Shown: positions 39,959-48,142 of the stretch, piece after piece
Numbering within the stretch: the first letter of the stretch is position 1
Layout: each line of letters begins with the position of its first letter
NCBI RefSeq assembly: GCF_030123405.1
Contig: NZ_CP126110.1
Location: 4,278,001-4,342,000 of the forward strand
Reading direction: 5' to 3'
DNA length: 64,000 nt
From: Neobacillus sp. WH10
GTDB lineage: Bacteria; Bacillota; Bacilli; Bacillales; Cytobacillaceae
Translations under genes and position numbers: made by a program
Notes under the pieces: generated by a model
Databases searched by the model: none
Told to the model about the DNA's origin: nothing
Seen by the model: only the letters and a program-made list of their open reading frames with translations

Positions 39959-41444
39959 GAATACTCATTTCTTTTAATTTCTTTTTATCTATTTTACCAA
40001 CATGAGTTTTTGGCAGTTCCTCTAAGTGAATGAATAGTTTTGGAATTTTGTATCGGCCTAATTTTGATTTACAATACATTTTTAATTCCTCATCTGGTAA
40101 CGTGTATGTTTGTTTTAATACAATAAAAGCAGCAACGATTTCACCCCATTTTTCATCCGGCAGCCCTAGGACTGCCACTTCGTCAATCGCCGGATGTGCG
40201 GCCAGCCACTGCTCTACTTCAAGAGGATAGACATTCTCTCCGCCCGTAATGATCATATCTTTTTTCCGTCCGACGATATAATAGAAGCCTTGTTCATCCC
40301 TCTTCGCTAAATCACCCGTATGAATCCATCCATCCCTTATCGCTTCTCTTGTTGCCTGTTCATGGTTCCAATAAAACGAAAAGCCATGCTTCCCTTTTAT
40401 TAAAAGCTCACCAACCTCGTTGGGTTCTGACTCACAGCCGTCTGTTTTTACCAATTTTATCGAATTAAACAGCATTGGTTTACCGACAGAACCACGTTTC
40501 ACTTGAGCATCTTCCGGACTTATATAAAAATTATTCGGGCCTGCTTCTGTCAACCCGTATCCCTCTTTAAAAGCTAATCTCTTTTTCTGAAATGCATTGT
40601 AGATTTGAAAGGGACATGGTGCTGCCCCTGATATAAAGATCTTCATAAAAGGGAATTCGTTGTTTTGAAATTCGTCTGTTTGAATAAGCATATGATACAT
40701 GGTTGGGACGAGAAGAATCGTTGTACAGCGATACCTACTCATTGATTCCACCGCTTTTTTTCCTGAAAATGACTCACCTATTACCACTGTTCCCCCATTC
40801 ATTAGAATTGGAATGCTCAAGGCATTTAATCCACCGGTATGAAACATTGGCATATAGTTTACCGTAACATCATCCTCTGCTAAACTCCAGCTTACGATTG
40901 TGTTAATGGCATTCCAGAGAATGGATTGATGGCTTAACACCACACCTTTTGGTTTCCCAGTAGTTCCGCCAGTATAAATCATCGCCAGGGGGTCATTTTC
41001 CGAGATTTCCTCTCTAAAACAATCTGTAATTGGAGACGAAACCAGTTCTTCATAGCTGGCATCTCCAATAAAAAAGGTATTTAAGTTATTAAATTGCTGA
41101 CAGATGCCTTCAAACTGCTTATGAATTCCGAGTAAAACAGGTGTACAATCCTTAACTATTTCCTTTATTTCATGCATCGATAAACGCCAATTAAGCGGGA
41201 CAAAAATGGCGCCAATTTTTCCGCAGGCAAACAACAAATCAAAATAGCTAATATGGTTTGGCGATAACAAGGCAATCCGATCGCCTTTTTTAACGCCCTG
41301 GGTATGAAGCCAGCTCGCTGTGGAATTTGCTCGCTTATTCAATTCTTTAAATGTCCAAGCCTTATTTGTCTTTTCATCTATAATCGCATCCTTATTTGGT
41401 GATAATCTTGCCCGATTTTCCAGCCAATCCAATTCCCAGCTCAC
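39951..41444 (-). CDS. Acyl-CoA synthetase (AMP-forming)
   Basis: 497 residues, ANL superfamily. AMP-binding P-loop MIYTGGTTGKPKGV, YGLTEAGP, the hinge region GWIHTGDLAKRDEQGFYYIVGRKKDMIITGGENVYP, and C-terminal lysine in LPKTHVGKIDKKKL. Activates a carboxylic acid as CoA ester; sequence motifs do not tell chain length. Start GTG after AAGGAG. Its promoter region carries the same 17-bp direct repeat as the Liv operon, tying it to that regulon. Confidence 0.92.
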   Translation of the reverse strand: MSWELDWLENRARLSPNKDAIIDEKTNKAWTFKELNKRANSTASWLHTQGVKKGDRIALLSPNHISYFDLLFACGKIGAIFVPLNWRLSMHEIKEIVKDCTPVLLGIHKQFEGICQQFNNLNTFFIGDASYEELVSSPITDCFREEISENDPLAMIYTGGTTGKPKGVVLSHQSILWNAINTIVSWSLAEDDVTVNYMPMFHTGGLNALSIPILMNGGTVVIGESFSGKKAVESMSRYRCTTILLVPTMYHMLIQTDEFQNNEFPFMKIFISGAAPCPFQIYNAFQKKRLAFKEGYGLTEAGPNNFYISPEDAQVKRGSVGKPMLFNSIKLVKTDGCESEPNEVGELLIKGKHGFSFYWNHEQATREAIRDGWIHTGDLAKRDEQGFYYIVGRKKDMIITGGENVYPLEVEQWLAAHPAIDEVAVLGLPDEKWGEIVAAFIVLKQTYTLPDEELKMYCKSKLGRYKIPKLFIHLEELPKTHVGKIDKKKLKEMSIQM

Positions 41445-41478
41445 CGACCAATCGCTCCTTCACTACTAGATGGAACCA

Positions 41479-41510
41479 TCTTACTCATTTCTAGTTACAG
41501 AGCAGTTACA
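41479..41510 (-). promoter_or_regulatory. SARP-type direct repeats upstream of acyl-CoA synthetase
   Basis: GTTACAGAGCAGTTACA on plus (41494-41510); on minus two TGTAACT heptamers 11 bp apart, then 9 nt and TAAGAT as -10 candidate. It matches 16 of 17 bases of the site before the Liv operon (49449-49465). Confidence 0.75.
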
Positions 41511-41588
41511 GTGGAATATATTTGAATCAAGTTTACGAATGAGAGGTGTTATCGACAAAGTTTCAGGAAAAATCTACAATTTTTAGAG

Positions 41589-41795
41589 GATATGAACAAA
41601 TTCTTTGAAGATATGAACAATACTTTTGAGATAGGAACAATTCCTAGTGGATATGAACAATTTCTTTGAAGATAGGAACATTTCCTAGAGAATATGAACA
41701 AATTCTTTGAAGATATGAACATTTCCTAGAGGTTATGAACAAATTCTTTGAGGATATGAACAATTTTCTAACTGATATGAACAAAGTTCAAAAAT
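41589..41795. repeat. Ten-unit, 20/21-bp periodic repeat (GATATGAACAAATTC type)
   Basis: Units start at 41589, 41610, 41630, 41650, 41671, 41691, 41712, 41732, 41753 and 41774. Each begins GATATGAACA or a near variant (GATAGGAACA, GTTATGAACA). The second halves tend to alternate between TTCTTTGAA and TTCCTAGAG types. The array lies between a terminator and a promoter. It reads in the direction opposite to the flanking genes. Confidence 0.85.
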
Positions 41796-41811
41796 GAGTC
41801 ACAATCACCAT

Positions 41812-41839
41812 AAAAAAACGACCCCCAAAGAGGTCGCTT
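41812..41839 (-). terminator. Terminator of the Liv/SDR operon
   Basis: On minus GCGACCTC-TTTG-GGGGTCG followed by seven T. Confidence 0.9.
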
Positions 41840-41845
41840 AACAAA

Positions 41846-42586
41846 TTACATCATTATTCCGCCATCCACATGGAGCACTGTACCATTAACATAATTCGAT
41901 TCATCTGATGCTAGGAATAGATAGGCATTAGCGATATCCTCCGGCTTTCCTAAGCGGGCAAGGGGTACCATCTGTATCATTTGTGCCAAAACTTTTTCTG
42001 GCACCTTTGCCGTCATCCCGGTTTCGATAAATCCTGGAGCTACAGCATTGACATTTATCCCTTTTCGTCCAAGTTCCTTCGCCCATGTTTTTGTCATGCC
42101 GACAACGCCAGCTTTTGTGGCTGCATAATTCGTTTGTCCGACATTTCCATAAACTCCAGATACAGAAGATGTATTAATAATTTTTCCGCAGCCATTCGCA
42201 ATCATCGCTGGTAATACGGCCTGTGTACAGTGAAAGACACCCGTTAGATTAACATCAAGTACCGTTTGAAAATCCTCAACCGATAGCTTTGACAGCATCG
42301 CATCTCTCGTAATTCCCGCATTATTAATAAGGATGTCAATTTTCCCATAGGTTCCTTGAACCTTTTCGACCATTTCATCAACACTCTGACGATCCGCTAC
42401 ATTTACTTGAAAAAAGGTAACATCATAGCCCTTCTCCCTGAGCTTATGTGCACGTTCTTCCCCTTGCTCCACATTGAAATCTACCATCGCTACATTCGCA
42501 CCTTCTCGAGCAAACACCTCAGCAGCGGTTAAGCCAATTCCACCAGCCGCCCCTGTTATAATAGCCACTTTATTTTGTAATCTCAT
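41846..42586 (-). CDS. Short-chain dehydrogenase/reductase (FabG/PhaB type)
   Basis: 246 residues, classical SDR. Cofactor motif TGAAGGIG, NNAG (INNAGITRDAML), catalytic Ser in NTSSVSG and YxxxK in YAATKAG, C-terminal VNGTVLHVDGGIMM. Sequence type is 3-oxoacyl-ACP or acetoacetyl-CoA reductase. It is the last gene of the Liv-type transporter operon, three bases after the hydrolase, so it probably acts on a metabolite of the imported compound rather than in general fatty-acid synthesis (inference). Confidence 0.9.
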   Translation of the reverse strand: MRLQNKVAIITGAAGGIGLTAAEVFAREGANVAMVDFNVEQGEERAHKLREKGYDVTFFQVNVADRQSVDEMVEKVQGTYGKIDILINNAGITRDAMLSKLSVEDFQTVLDVNLTGVFHCTQAVLPAMIANGCGKIINTSSVSGVYGNVGQTNYAATKAGVVGMTKTWAKELGRKGINVNAVAPGFIETGMTAKVPEKVLAQMIQMVPLARLGKPEDIANAYLFLASDESNYVNGTVLHVDGGIMM

Positions 42587-42589
42587 CCC

Positions 42590-43480
42590 TTACTCCTCCA
42601 AAAATCCTGTCATAGCCTTCAATAATTGTGGAAGGTCATCCACCAATGGAGAATGCCCGCAATCTTTTAATTCGATATAAACTGCTTTTTCTCCTAGGTC
42701 CTCAACAAGTTCCTTTGTCATTTCTTTCAAAATCACCATATCGCGATCCCCTTGCAAAACGAGAACAGGGACCTTAATTAAATCCACTTTACCATTGCCC
42801 TCAACAAGCCCATTATGGTGACGGCTAATATTAAAAGTATTATTGGAATGATGAACCTCTGCTAGATTCCTTTGTGTCCTCATGTCTTGAACATATTCAT
42901 CATAAAGTTCCGGAGCGGGTTGATTATGGGTGTAAATTACAGCGTTCCAAATCAGTTTTAATAAAGCCGTATCATTCGTGTCATAGGCTGTTTGTACAGG
43001 AATAGTTCGAATCAAATCCTTTTTAATCTCCTCATGTAAAGCAAAGCGCCGCGGCTCATCAATTTCATTTATTTTTCCATCGAATGGGTAGCCTCGTGTT
43101 GATTCTGATGCTAATAAAACCAGCTTGTTACAATAGCCCGGGTAATCAGCAGCAAATTGCATCGCTACTGCGCCTCCCGTTGACCAGCCAACCACTGCGA
43201 AATCCTTCAAACCAATTTCATCAACAAACAGCTTCACATCATCGGAAAAATCTTTAATGGACATGATTAGATTGTTATAGCTAGAACCGCCAAAGCCTCG
43301 TAAATCGACCGCAAAAAGCTTATATTTTGTATCCATATTATTAAGTACGAGATCCCAATGCTTCGAAGATGTCATATTTCCATGGATTAACAAAACCTTT
43401 ATCTCGCCGCCTTCTCTCTCCCTATAAACAAGTGTTTCTCCATTCGGCAAAAGCACTTCCTTCATAGAAATGTTAACCAT
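42590..43480 (-). CDS. Alpha/beta hydrolase
   Basis: 296 residues from the ATG at 43480 (MVNISMKEVLLPNG), chosen because AAGGGTGAG precedes it; the frame is open to 43564. Oxyanion HGNMTSSKHWD, nucleophile VVGWSTGGAVAMQF, acid VLQGDRDMVI and base DCGHSPLVDDLP are all present, so it should be active. The family covers esterases, C-C bond hydrolases and thioesterases. The start overlaps the KAS III-like stop by eight bases, indicating coupled translation and probably joint function. Confidence 0.88.
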   Translation of the reverse strand: MVNISMKEVLLPNGETLVYREREGGEIKVLLIHGNMTSSKHWDLVLNNMDTKYKLFAVDLRGFGGSSYNNLIMSIKDFSDDVKLFVDEIGLKDFAVVGWSTGGAVAMQFAADYPGYCNKLVLLASESTRGYPFDGKINEIDEPRRFALHEEIKKDLIRTIPVQTAYDTNDTALLKLIWNAVIYTHNQPAPELYDEYVQDMRTQRNLAEVHHSNNTFNISRHHNGLVEGNGKVDLIKVPVLVLQGDRDMVILKEMTKELVEDLGEKAVYIELKDCGHSPLVDDLPQLLKAMTGFLEE

Positions 43481-44495
43481 TCCACTCACCCTTCCCCCAT
43501 TTAATAGTTGTTGCTCCCCAAGCGTATCCAATTCCAGCACTGACAAAAACGACGACATCACCATCCTTGATTTTTCCTTCTCTCAAGGCAAGCTCCAAGG
43601 ACAAAATTTGATCGATTTGTCCGATATGCCCGTAGTCTTCTAGATAAATAGATTGCGCTTCGGACAAACCTAACTCTTTTAAAACATATTCATGGGCTGA
43701 TTTTTTCATGTGAAGAATCGCCAAATAGGAAAGTTCTGCTTCACTATATCCACTTTTCCGTAAAGATTCGCGAATTACCTTTAAAAAATTGTCCATCGAC
43801 TTTTGTTCTAAACGCTGTTTCATGCCTACAGGGTCAAGGACATCGAGCATATTGAGCCGCTTGTCAATCGCCTCTTTCGTAATCGGATTTTTCGTTCCAC
43901 CTGAAACAACCACAACATCCTCAGAAAAAGAACCGTCTGTTATAAGTTCCGTCTCTAATAGAAGGTTTTCGTTATGCCCCTTTCGTAAAAGAATCGCTCC
44001 GCCCCCGGCACCAAGATTAAACATGAAACGGGTTCTGGGATTCTCGTAATCAATGAAATCAACATTCCGATAACCGCCTGCGAGCAGGACAGTGCGAATG
44101 GAAGGGTCAGCAATCATCATACTTTTCGCCACTTTCAAAGCCATGACGGTCGTCCCACATCGTAAAGCAGCATCAAATGCCCAAGCATGAAACGCTCCCA
44201 CTTCTTCTTGCAGCTTGATCCCTGCTGTCCAAAGAGGATATTCCTTATGTTCTTCTCCAATGTAAATCACCAGATCAATTTCTAATGGATTAAGTCCGGC
44301 CTTTGCAATTGCTTGTTTCGCGGCGATAATCCCCATTTCACACGTATGGTCATTAGCTCCTGGGACATGCTTTTTTTTGATTCCCATTTTTTCTTCGACA
44401 ACAGGAACAGGGATACCTGCCAGTTCTGCGATCTCTTTTCCAGTCATACAACCCTCTGGAAGATAAGTTCCTGTGCTCAAAATTCCAATTTGCAT
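43473..44495 (-). CDS. KAS III-like thiolase-fold protein with altered active site
   Basis: 340 residues counted from ATG 44495; GTG 44504 or ATG 44501 are also possible, and GCAGGTG serves as ribosome site. Thiolase fold of the FabH/chalcone-synthase type. The nucleophile Cys113 lies in AFDAALRCGTTVMAL and the first His (H262) in LAILHMKKSAH. The Asn of the usual GNTS motif is His here (H290 in DYGHIGQIDQ). So it is probably not housekeeping FabH; it may catalyse a condensation, an acyl transfer or the reverse thiolytic cleavage. It is embedded in the Liv-type operon between a 62-residue protein and a hydrolase. Confidence 0.83.
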   Translation of the reverse strand: MQIGILSTGTYLPEGCMTGKEIAELAGIPVPVVEEKMGIKKKHVPGANDHTCEMGIIAAKQAIAKAGLNPLEIDLVIYIGEEHKEYPLWTAGIKLQEEVGAFHAWAFDAALRCGTTVMALKVAKSMMIADPSIRTVLLAGGYRNVDFIDYENPRTRFMFNLGAGGGAILLRKGHNENLLLETELITDGSFSEDVVVVSGGTKNPITKEAIDKRLNMLDVLDPVGMKQRLEQKSMDNFLKVIRESLRKSGYSEAELSYLAILHMKKSAHEYVLKELGLSEAQSIYLEDYGHIGQIDQILSLELALREGKIKDGDVVVFVSAGIGYAWGATTIKWGKGEWNG

Positions 44496-44512
44496 CACCA
44501 TCACCTGCTCAT

Positions 44513-44701
44513 CTAAGCTTCTTCTGCCATTTCCTGCATAAATTCCATCGCTTCTTCAATCGACTCAAATAACGTCTCCCGATCCTCCTGCACATGCGTA
44601 ACTTTTATTCGCCATTGTTTCCTTCCTGTTTCCTTCTCAACGGCTGCTAATTGAAACCGAACGACAAAGGAAGCAATTTGATTGATATCCACTCGTTCCA
44701 C
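44513..44701 (-). CDS. Small conserved-looking protein in the Liv-type operon, function unknown
   Basis: 62 residues, acidic C-terminus (ESIEEAMEFMQEMAEEA). No cysteines, no membrane segment and no signal peptide. Predicted mixed alpha/beta: a strand-rich middle (RKQWRIKVTHVQEDR) followed by a helix. I do not recognise it. ATG after a GAAGGTGG-like site formed by the end of livM, four bases from the livM stop. Tight packing on both sides supports it as real. It may be a helper of the KAS III-like protein that follows. Confidence 0.75.
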   Translation of the reverse strand: MERVDINQIASFVVRFQLAAVEKETGRKQWRIKVTHVQEDRETLFESIEEAMEFMQEMAEEA

Positions 44702-44704
44702 CTT

Positions 44705-45703
44705 CTATCCCGCCACTTTTTCTTCTTTTTTAATAGCACGTTGTTTCTTCCGTTTCCAAGAAATTGTACTTAACGTTCCGACAATGCCTCTTGGAAAAAA
44801 CATAACCACTAGAATATAAATAATGCCAAAGAAGATAATCCAGCGTTCAAATATCACATGCTCCTTTGCCAATGCTGTTAACCAATCATGGGCAAACTCA
44901 ATTAGCCCCGCACCGATGATGGCACCGACTAATGTGCCCACACCGCCAATAATCGTCATCAATAAAGCATCCAAGGTGATATCCATTGAAAACACACTCG
45001 TATTGACAAACCGAAGTGAGACCGCATACAAAATTCCCGCGAACCCCGCCAATACACCTGACACCACACTTGCGGCAATTTTATAATGCAGGACATGGTA
45101 TCCTAATGATTCCGTTCGCTGCTCATTTTCTCTGATGGCTTGAAGCACACGGCCCAGCGGGGAATTGGTAAACCGCTTCAAAAGCAGAAAGACCGCCACC
45201 ATTAGAAACAGGCTCAGCAGATAAAAATTTGTCCGGTCAATAAACTGTTCCGGAACACGAAAGGTAAACCCATCATTTCCATAGGTCATCGTCCGCCACT
45301 TTTCTGCTAAGACCAGAAAAAGTCCTGATAATGACATAGTTAACATGGCGTAAAAATGACTTTTTAATCGAAGCGTCAGCAAGCCAACAATAAAGCTGAC
45401 AATCGCTGTTAAGGCAATCGTTGTCAGCACTGCCAAAATGAAATACCCAAGTGTTGGTTCAAACCGTTTCATAAAAATACCGATTGAATAAGCGCCAATT
45501 CCAAAAAACATCGCATGCCCAAAAGAGACAATCCCGGTAAATCCAAGTAACAGATCATAACTCATGGCAAAAATCGAAAAGATAAATATCTGTGTTAATA
45601 AAATCAATAAGTTTCTTGATTCATAGACAAACGGCAAAAGGAGCAGAAAAGCTGCTATAACAAAAATGATGGCCGTCATTCTATTTCCTTGAATCCATCG
45701 CAT
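44705..45703 (-). CDS. livM: Branched-chain-amino-acid-type ABC transporter permease LivM
   Basis: 332 residues from the ATG at 45703 (MRWIQGNRM, with AAGGGGTGAG); the frame opens at 45724. About 8-10 membrane helices. LivM signatures are LLLGFTGIVSFGHAMFFGIGAYSIGI and the EAA-like ILYAVSLRFVNTSVFSMDITLDALLMTIIGGVGTLVGAIIGAGLIEF. C-terminal basic tail. Partner of LivH in the membrane pore. Family members carry branched amino acids but also urea, amides, short or aromatic carboxylates; substrate unknown here. Confidence 0.92.
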   Translation of the reverse strand: MRWIQGNRMTAIIFVIAAFLLLLPFVYESRNLLILLTQIFIFSIFAMSYDLLLGFTGIVSFGHAMFFGIGAYSIGIFMKRFEPTLGYFILAVLTTIALTAIVSFIVGLLTLRLKSHFYAMLTMSLSGLFLVLAEKWRTMTYGNDGFTFRVPEQFIDRTNFYLLSLFLMVAVFLLLKRFTNSPLGRVLQAIRENEQRTESLGYHVLHYKIAASVVSGVLAGFAGILYAVSLRFVNTSVFSMDITLDALLMTIIGGVGTLVGAIIGAGLIEFAHDWLTALAKEHVIFERWIIFFGIIYILVVMFFPRGIVGTLSTISWKRKKQRAIKKEEKVAG

Positions 45704-45707
45704 GGTC

Positions 45708-46568
45708 TCACCCCTTCGCTCCAAATAAACCCTGCGGTCGAATAATTAACACAATAGCCATGAGGAGCATATTCACTGCCAGTGATAGGTCTGGAACATA
45801 ATAAGCCATAAAGGAACCGGAAAGTCCAACCAAGATAGCTGCTAACACAGAACCCTTAAAATTCCCCATCCCTCCGATGACCACCACAATGAATGCGAGG
45901 ATGGCGAATTCCATTCCCATACCGGCATGAATGACACCGGAATATGGTCCGAGCAGCACGCCGCCAAGTGCTGCCATACCGGCACCAATCATAAATACAA
46001 ACATAAACACCTTCTGAATATTGATCCCAAGCGCTTGCACCATTTCTTTATTCATCACACCTGCCCGGACAACAAGGCCGATTTTTGTTTTATTGAGGAC
46101 GTATTGCACACTAGCAAAAATGAGGAACCCAACTAAAATGATAAATACACGATACTTAATGATAATGATCCCACCTAGCTCCCAGCTGCCCTTTAAATAA
46201 TCCGGCGGCGATGCCGTAATTTGATTAGGTCCCCAAATAACTTTTAACATCTCAGATAATACAAGCATGAGGCCAAGGGTGATCAATATCTGCTGCACAT
46301 GGTTTCCATATACTGGTTTAATAATCCACTTTTCGGTAATAATTCCGAGCAGAAATCCCATCAAAATTGCGCCAATGATTCCGATGATAAAACTATCGGT
46401 CTGCGAATAAATCCAAAGACCGCTGTACGCTCCCCATGCAAATAATCCGCCATGGGCAAAATTCAGCACATCCATCAAGCCGAAAATAAGTGTTAAACCG
46501 GCGGCCAATAAAAAGATCAGCATCCCTGTCGCCAGGCCGTTTAAGGTTAAATTGATGATCAAATCCAC
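45708..46568 (-). CDS. livH: Branched-chain-amino-acid-type ABC transporter permease LivH
   Basis: 286 residues, about eight membrane helices. LivH motifs: LTLNGLATGMLIFLLAAGLTLIFGLMDVLNFAHGGLFAWGAY, VVIGGMGNFKGSVLAAILVG, and the C-terminal RPQGLFG. The stop is five bases before the livM start. Precedes LivM in the operon as is usual. Confidence 0.93.
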   Translation of the reverse strand: MDLIINLTLNGLATGMLIFLLAAGLTLIFGLMDVLNFAHGGLFAWGAYSGLWIYSQTDSFIIGIIGAILMGFLLGIITEKWIIKPVYGNHVQQILITLGLMLVLSEMLKVIWGPNQITASPPDYLKGSWELGGIIIIKYRVFIILVGFLIFASVQYVLNKTKIGLVVRAGVMNKEMVQALGINIQKVFMFVFMIGAGMAALGGVLLGPYSGVIHAGMGMEFAILAFIVVVIGGMGNFKGSVLAAILVGLSGSFMAYYVPDLSLAVNMLLMAIVLIIRPQGLFGAKG

Positions 46569-46586
46569 TAAGAGGTCCCTCCTTCC

Positions 46587-47294
46587 TTACGCAATCCCAA
46601 GATATTTTCGTTTCATTTCTTCATCTTCTTTTAATTGCTTCATCGTACCCTGACTCACGGTTCGTCCATCGTCAATGATGTAAAAACAATCACCAATCGT
46701 GCTTGCCATCATGAAATTTTGTTCGACTAACACGATGGTTGTTTGATCTTTCATTTGTAAAATGGAATCCATTACCTTCTCCACGACTATTGGGGCCAAG
46801 CCCTTACTTGGCTCATCAATTAGCAGCAGCTCATTTTCGTTCACATACGCCCTTGCGATAGAGAGCATTTGTTTTTGCCCGCCGCTTAGCAAGCCGCCCG
46901 GTTTTTTCCAAAACTTTTTCAAGTCGGGAAACAGATTTAATATCCACTCCATGCGTTTTGATGTTTCCTCATTTTCTTTTTGAATTGCGACACACATGTT
47001 TTCCTCAACCGTTAATCCCGCAAAAATCCCCTGATCTTCAGGAACATAACCGATGCCCTTTTTGGCAATAGAATAGGTTGGAAGAGATTGAATGGGTCCG
47101 CCTTTAAACAGGACGTTACCTTTCGATGCCGGATTCAGACCCATTATGGTTCGTAATGTCGTGGTTTTTCCGGCTCCATTTCTTCCAAGAAGGACGGTTA
47201 CTTCTCCTTTTTTCACCTCAAAGGAAACACCTTGGAGGATATGATATTGACCAATATAGGTCTCCACATTATCAAGTTTCAACAGGTCGTTCAT
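46587..47294 (-). CDS. livF: ABC transporter ATPase LivF
   Basis: 235 residues. Walker A GRNGAGKTT, signature LSGGQKQMLSIARA, Walker B LLLIDEPSKGLAPIVV with the family-typical SKGLAP, C-terminal KYLGI. Starts inside the 3' end of livG (23-base overlap) with AGGAGGTCAACTCG before the ATG. Energises the LivHM pore. Confidence 0.94.
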   Translation of the reverse strand: MNDLLKLDNVETYIGQYHILQGVSFEVKKGEVTVLLGRNGAGKTTTLRTIMGLNPASKGNVLFKGGPIQSLPTYSIAKKGIGYVPEDQGIFAGLTVEENMCVAIQKENEETSKRMEWILNLFPDLKKFWKKPGGLLSGGQKQMLSIARAYVNENELLLIDEPSKGLAPIVVEKVMDSILQMKDQTTIVLVEQNFMMASTIGDCFYIIDDGRTVSQGTMKQLKEDEEMKRKYLGIA

Positions 47295-48045
47295 CGAGTT
47301 GACCTCCTAAATAGGCAGATTGCACTGTTTCATTTTTCATGATCTCCCCCGGGGTCCCATCAGCCAAAAGCCTTCCATTAAAAAGGACCATTACCGAATC
47401 CGATAAATCTAGAATCATATCCATCTTGTGCTCGATTAGGATAATCGTCCGGTTCCCTTGTTTTTTAATTCTTTTTATCACTTCTAAAATCGCCGGTACT
47501 TCCTCAAGCGACATGCCTGCTGTTGGTTCATCTAATAAAAGAACTTCCGTTTCAAGCGCCAGCAGCATGGCGATTTCAAGCTTCCGCTTTTCGCCATGGG
47601 CAAGATTACTTGCCAGTGAATCTTTTTTATCTTCTAATAGGACAAGCTTCAGCCACTCTAATGCCTTTTCTTCAAATGCTTGATATTTTTTATAATGAAA
47701 CAGCATTTGATACCGAATCCCCGCCTGTGATTGGACCGCTAATCTTACATTTTCCAATACCGTTAAATTAGGAAATACATTTGTAATTTGAAAGGAACGG
47801 CCGATCCCTTCTCTTGTGCGGTTTGTCGGCGAAAATTTCGTGATATCCTTTCCCCGATAATAGATTTTTCCTTGAGTCGGCGTTAATTGACCGCTTAGTA
47901 GATTAAAAAAGGTTGTTTTTCCAGCACCATTTGGCCCGATGATCGACTTAAAGTGCTTCTCCGGAACGGAAATACTGACAGAATCCACGGCAGTATGGCC
48001 GCCAAAAGTAATTGATAAGTCATTTGTTTCTATAAGGGCAGTCAT
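47272..48045 (-). CDS. livG: ABC transporter ATPase LivG
   Basis: 257 residues. Walker A GPNGAGKTTFFN, the LivG-specific stretch GIGRSFQITNVFPNLTVLENVRLAVQ, signature region LAHGEKRKLEIAMLLA, Walker B LLLDEPTAGM, and H-loop IEHKMD. Overlaps livF by 23 bases. About 95 bp separate it from livK. Confidence 0.94.
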   Translation of the reverse strand: MTALIETNDLSITFGGHTAVDSVSISVPEKHFKSIIGPNGAGKTTFFNLLSGQLTPTQGKIYYRGKDITKFSPTNRTREGIGRSFQITNVFPNLTVLENVRLAVQSQAGIRYQMLFHYKKYQAFEEKALEWLKLVLLEDKKDSLASNLAHGEKRKLEIAMLLALETEVLLLDEPTAGMSLEEVPAILEVIKRIKKQGNRTIILIEHKMDMILDLSDSVMVLFNGRLLADGTPGEIMKNETVQSAYLGGQLDERPVET

Positions 48046-48142
48046 TCATTTCACCACCTAGGCTGTAAGTTTTAGAAATAAGGAAGAGGGTGACCGTGTT
48101 TTATTTGGTCTAACCCCCGTCATTTTTACTCGATATTTTTTC

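Larger units (their letters stand above)
41445..41845. other. Region between the SDR gene and acyl-CoA synthetase
   Basis: 400 bp. From left to right: SARP-like direct repeat and promoter of the acyl-CoA synthetase (41479-41510), the 20/21-bp periodic repeat array (41589-41795), and the terminator of the SDR gene (41812-41839). Confidence 0.7.

Noticed and set aside
41589..41795. CRISPR array
   Set aside because: The units are 20-21 bp and directly adjacent without unique spacers of constant length, and no cas genes are nearby.
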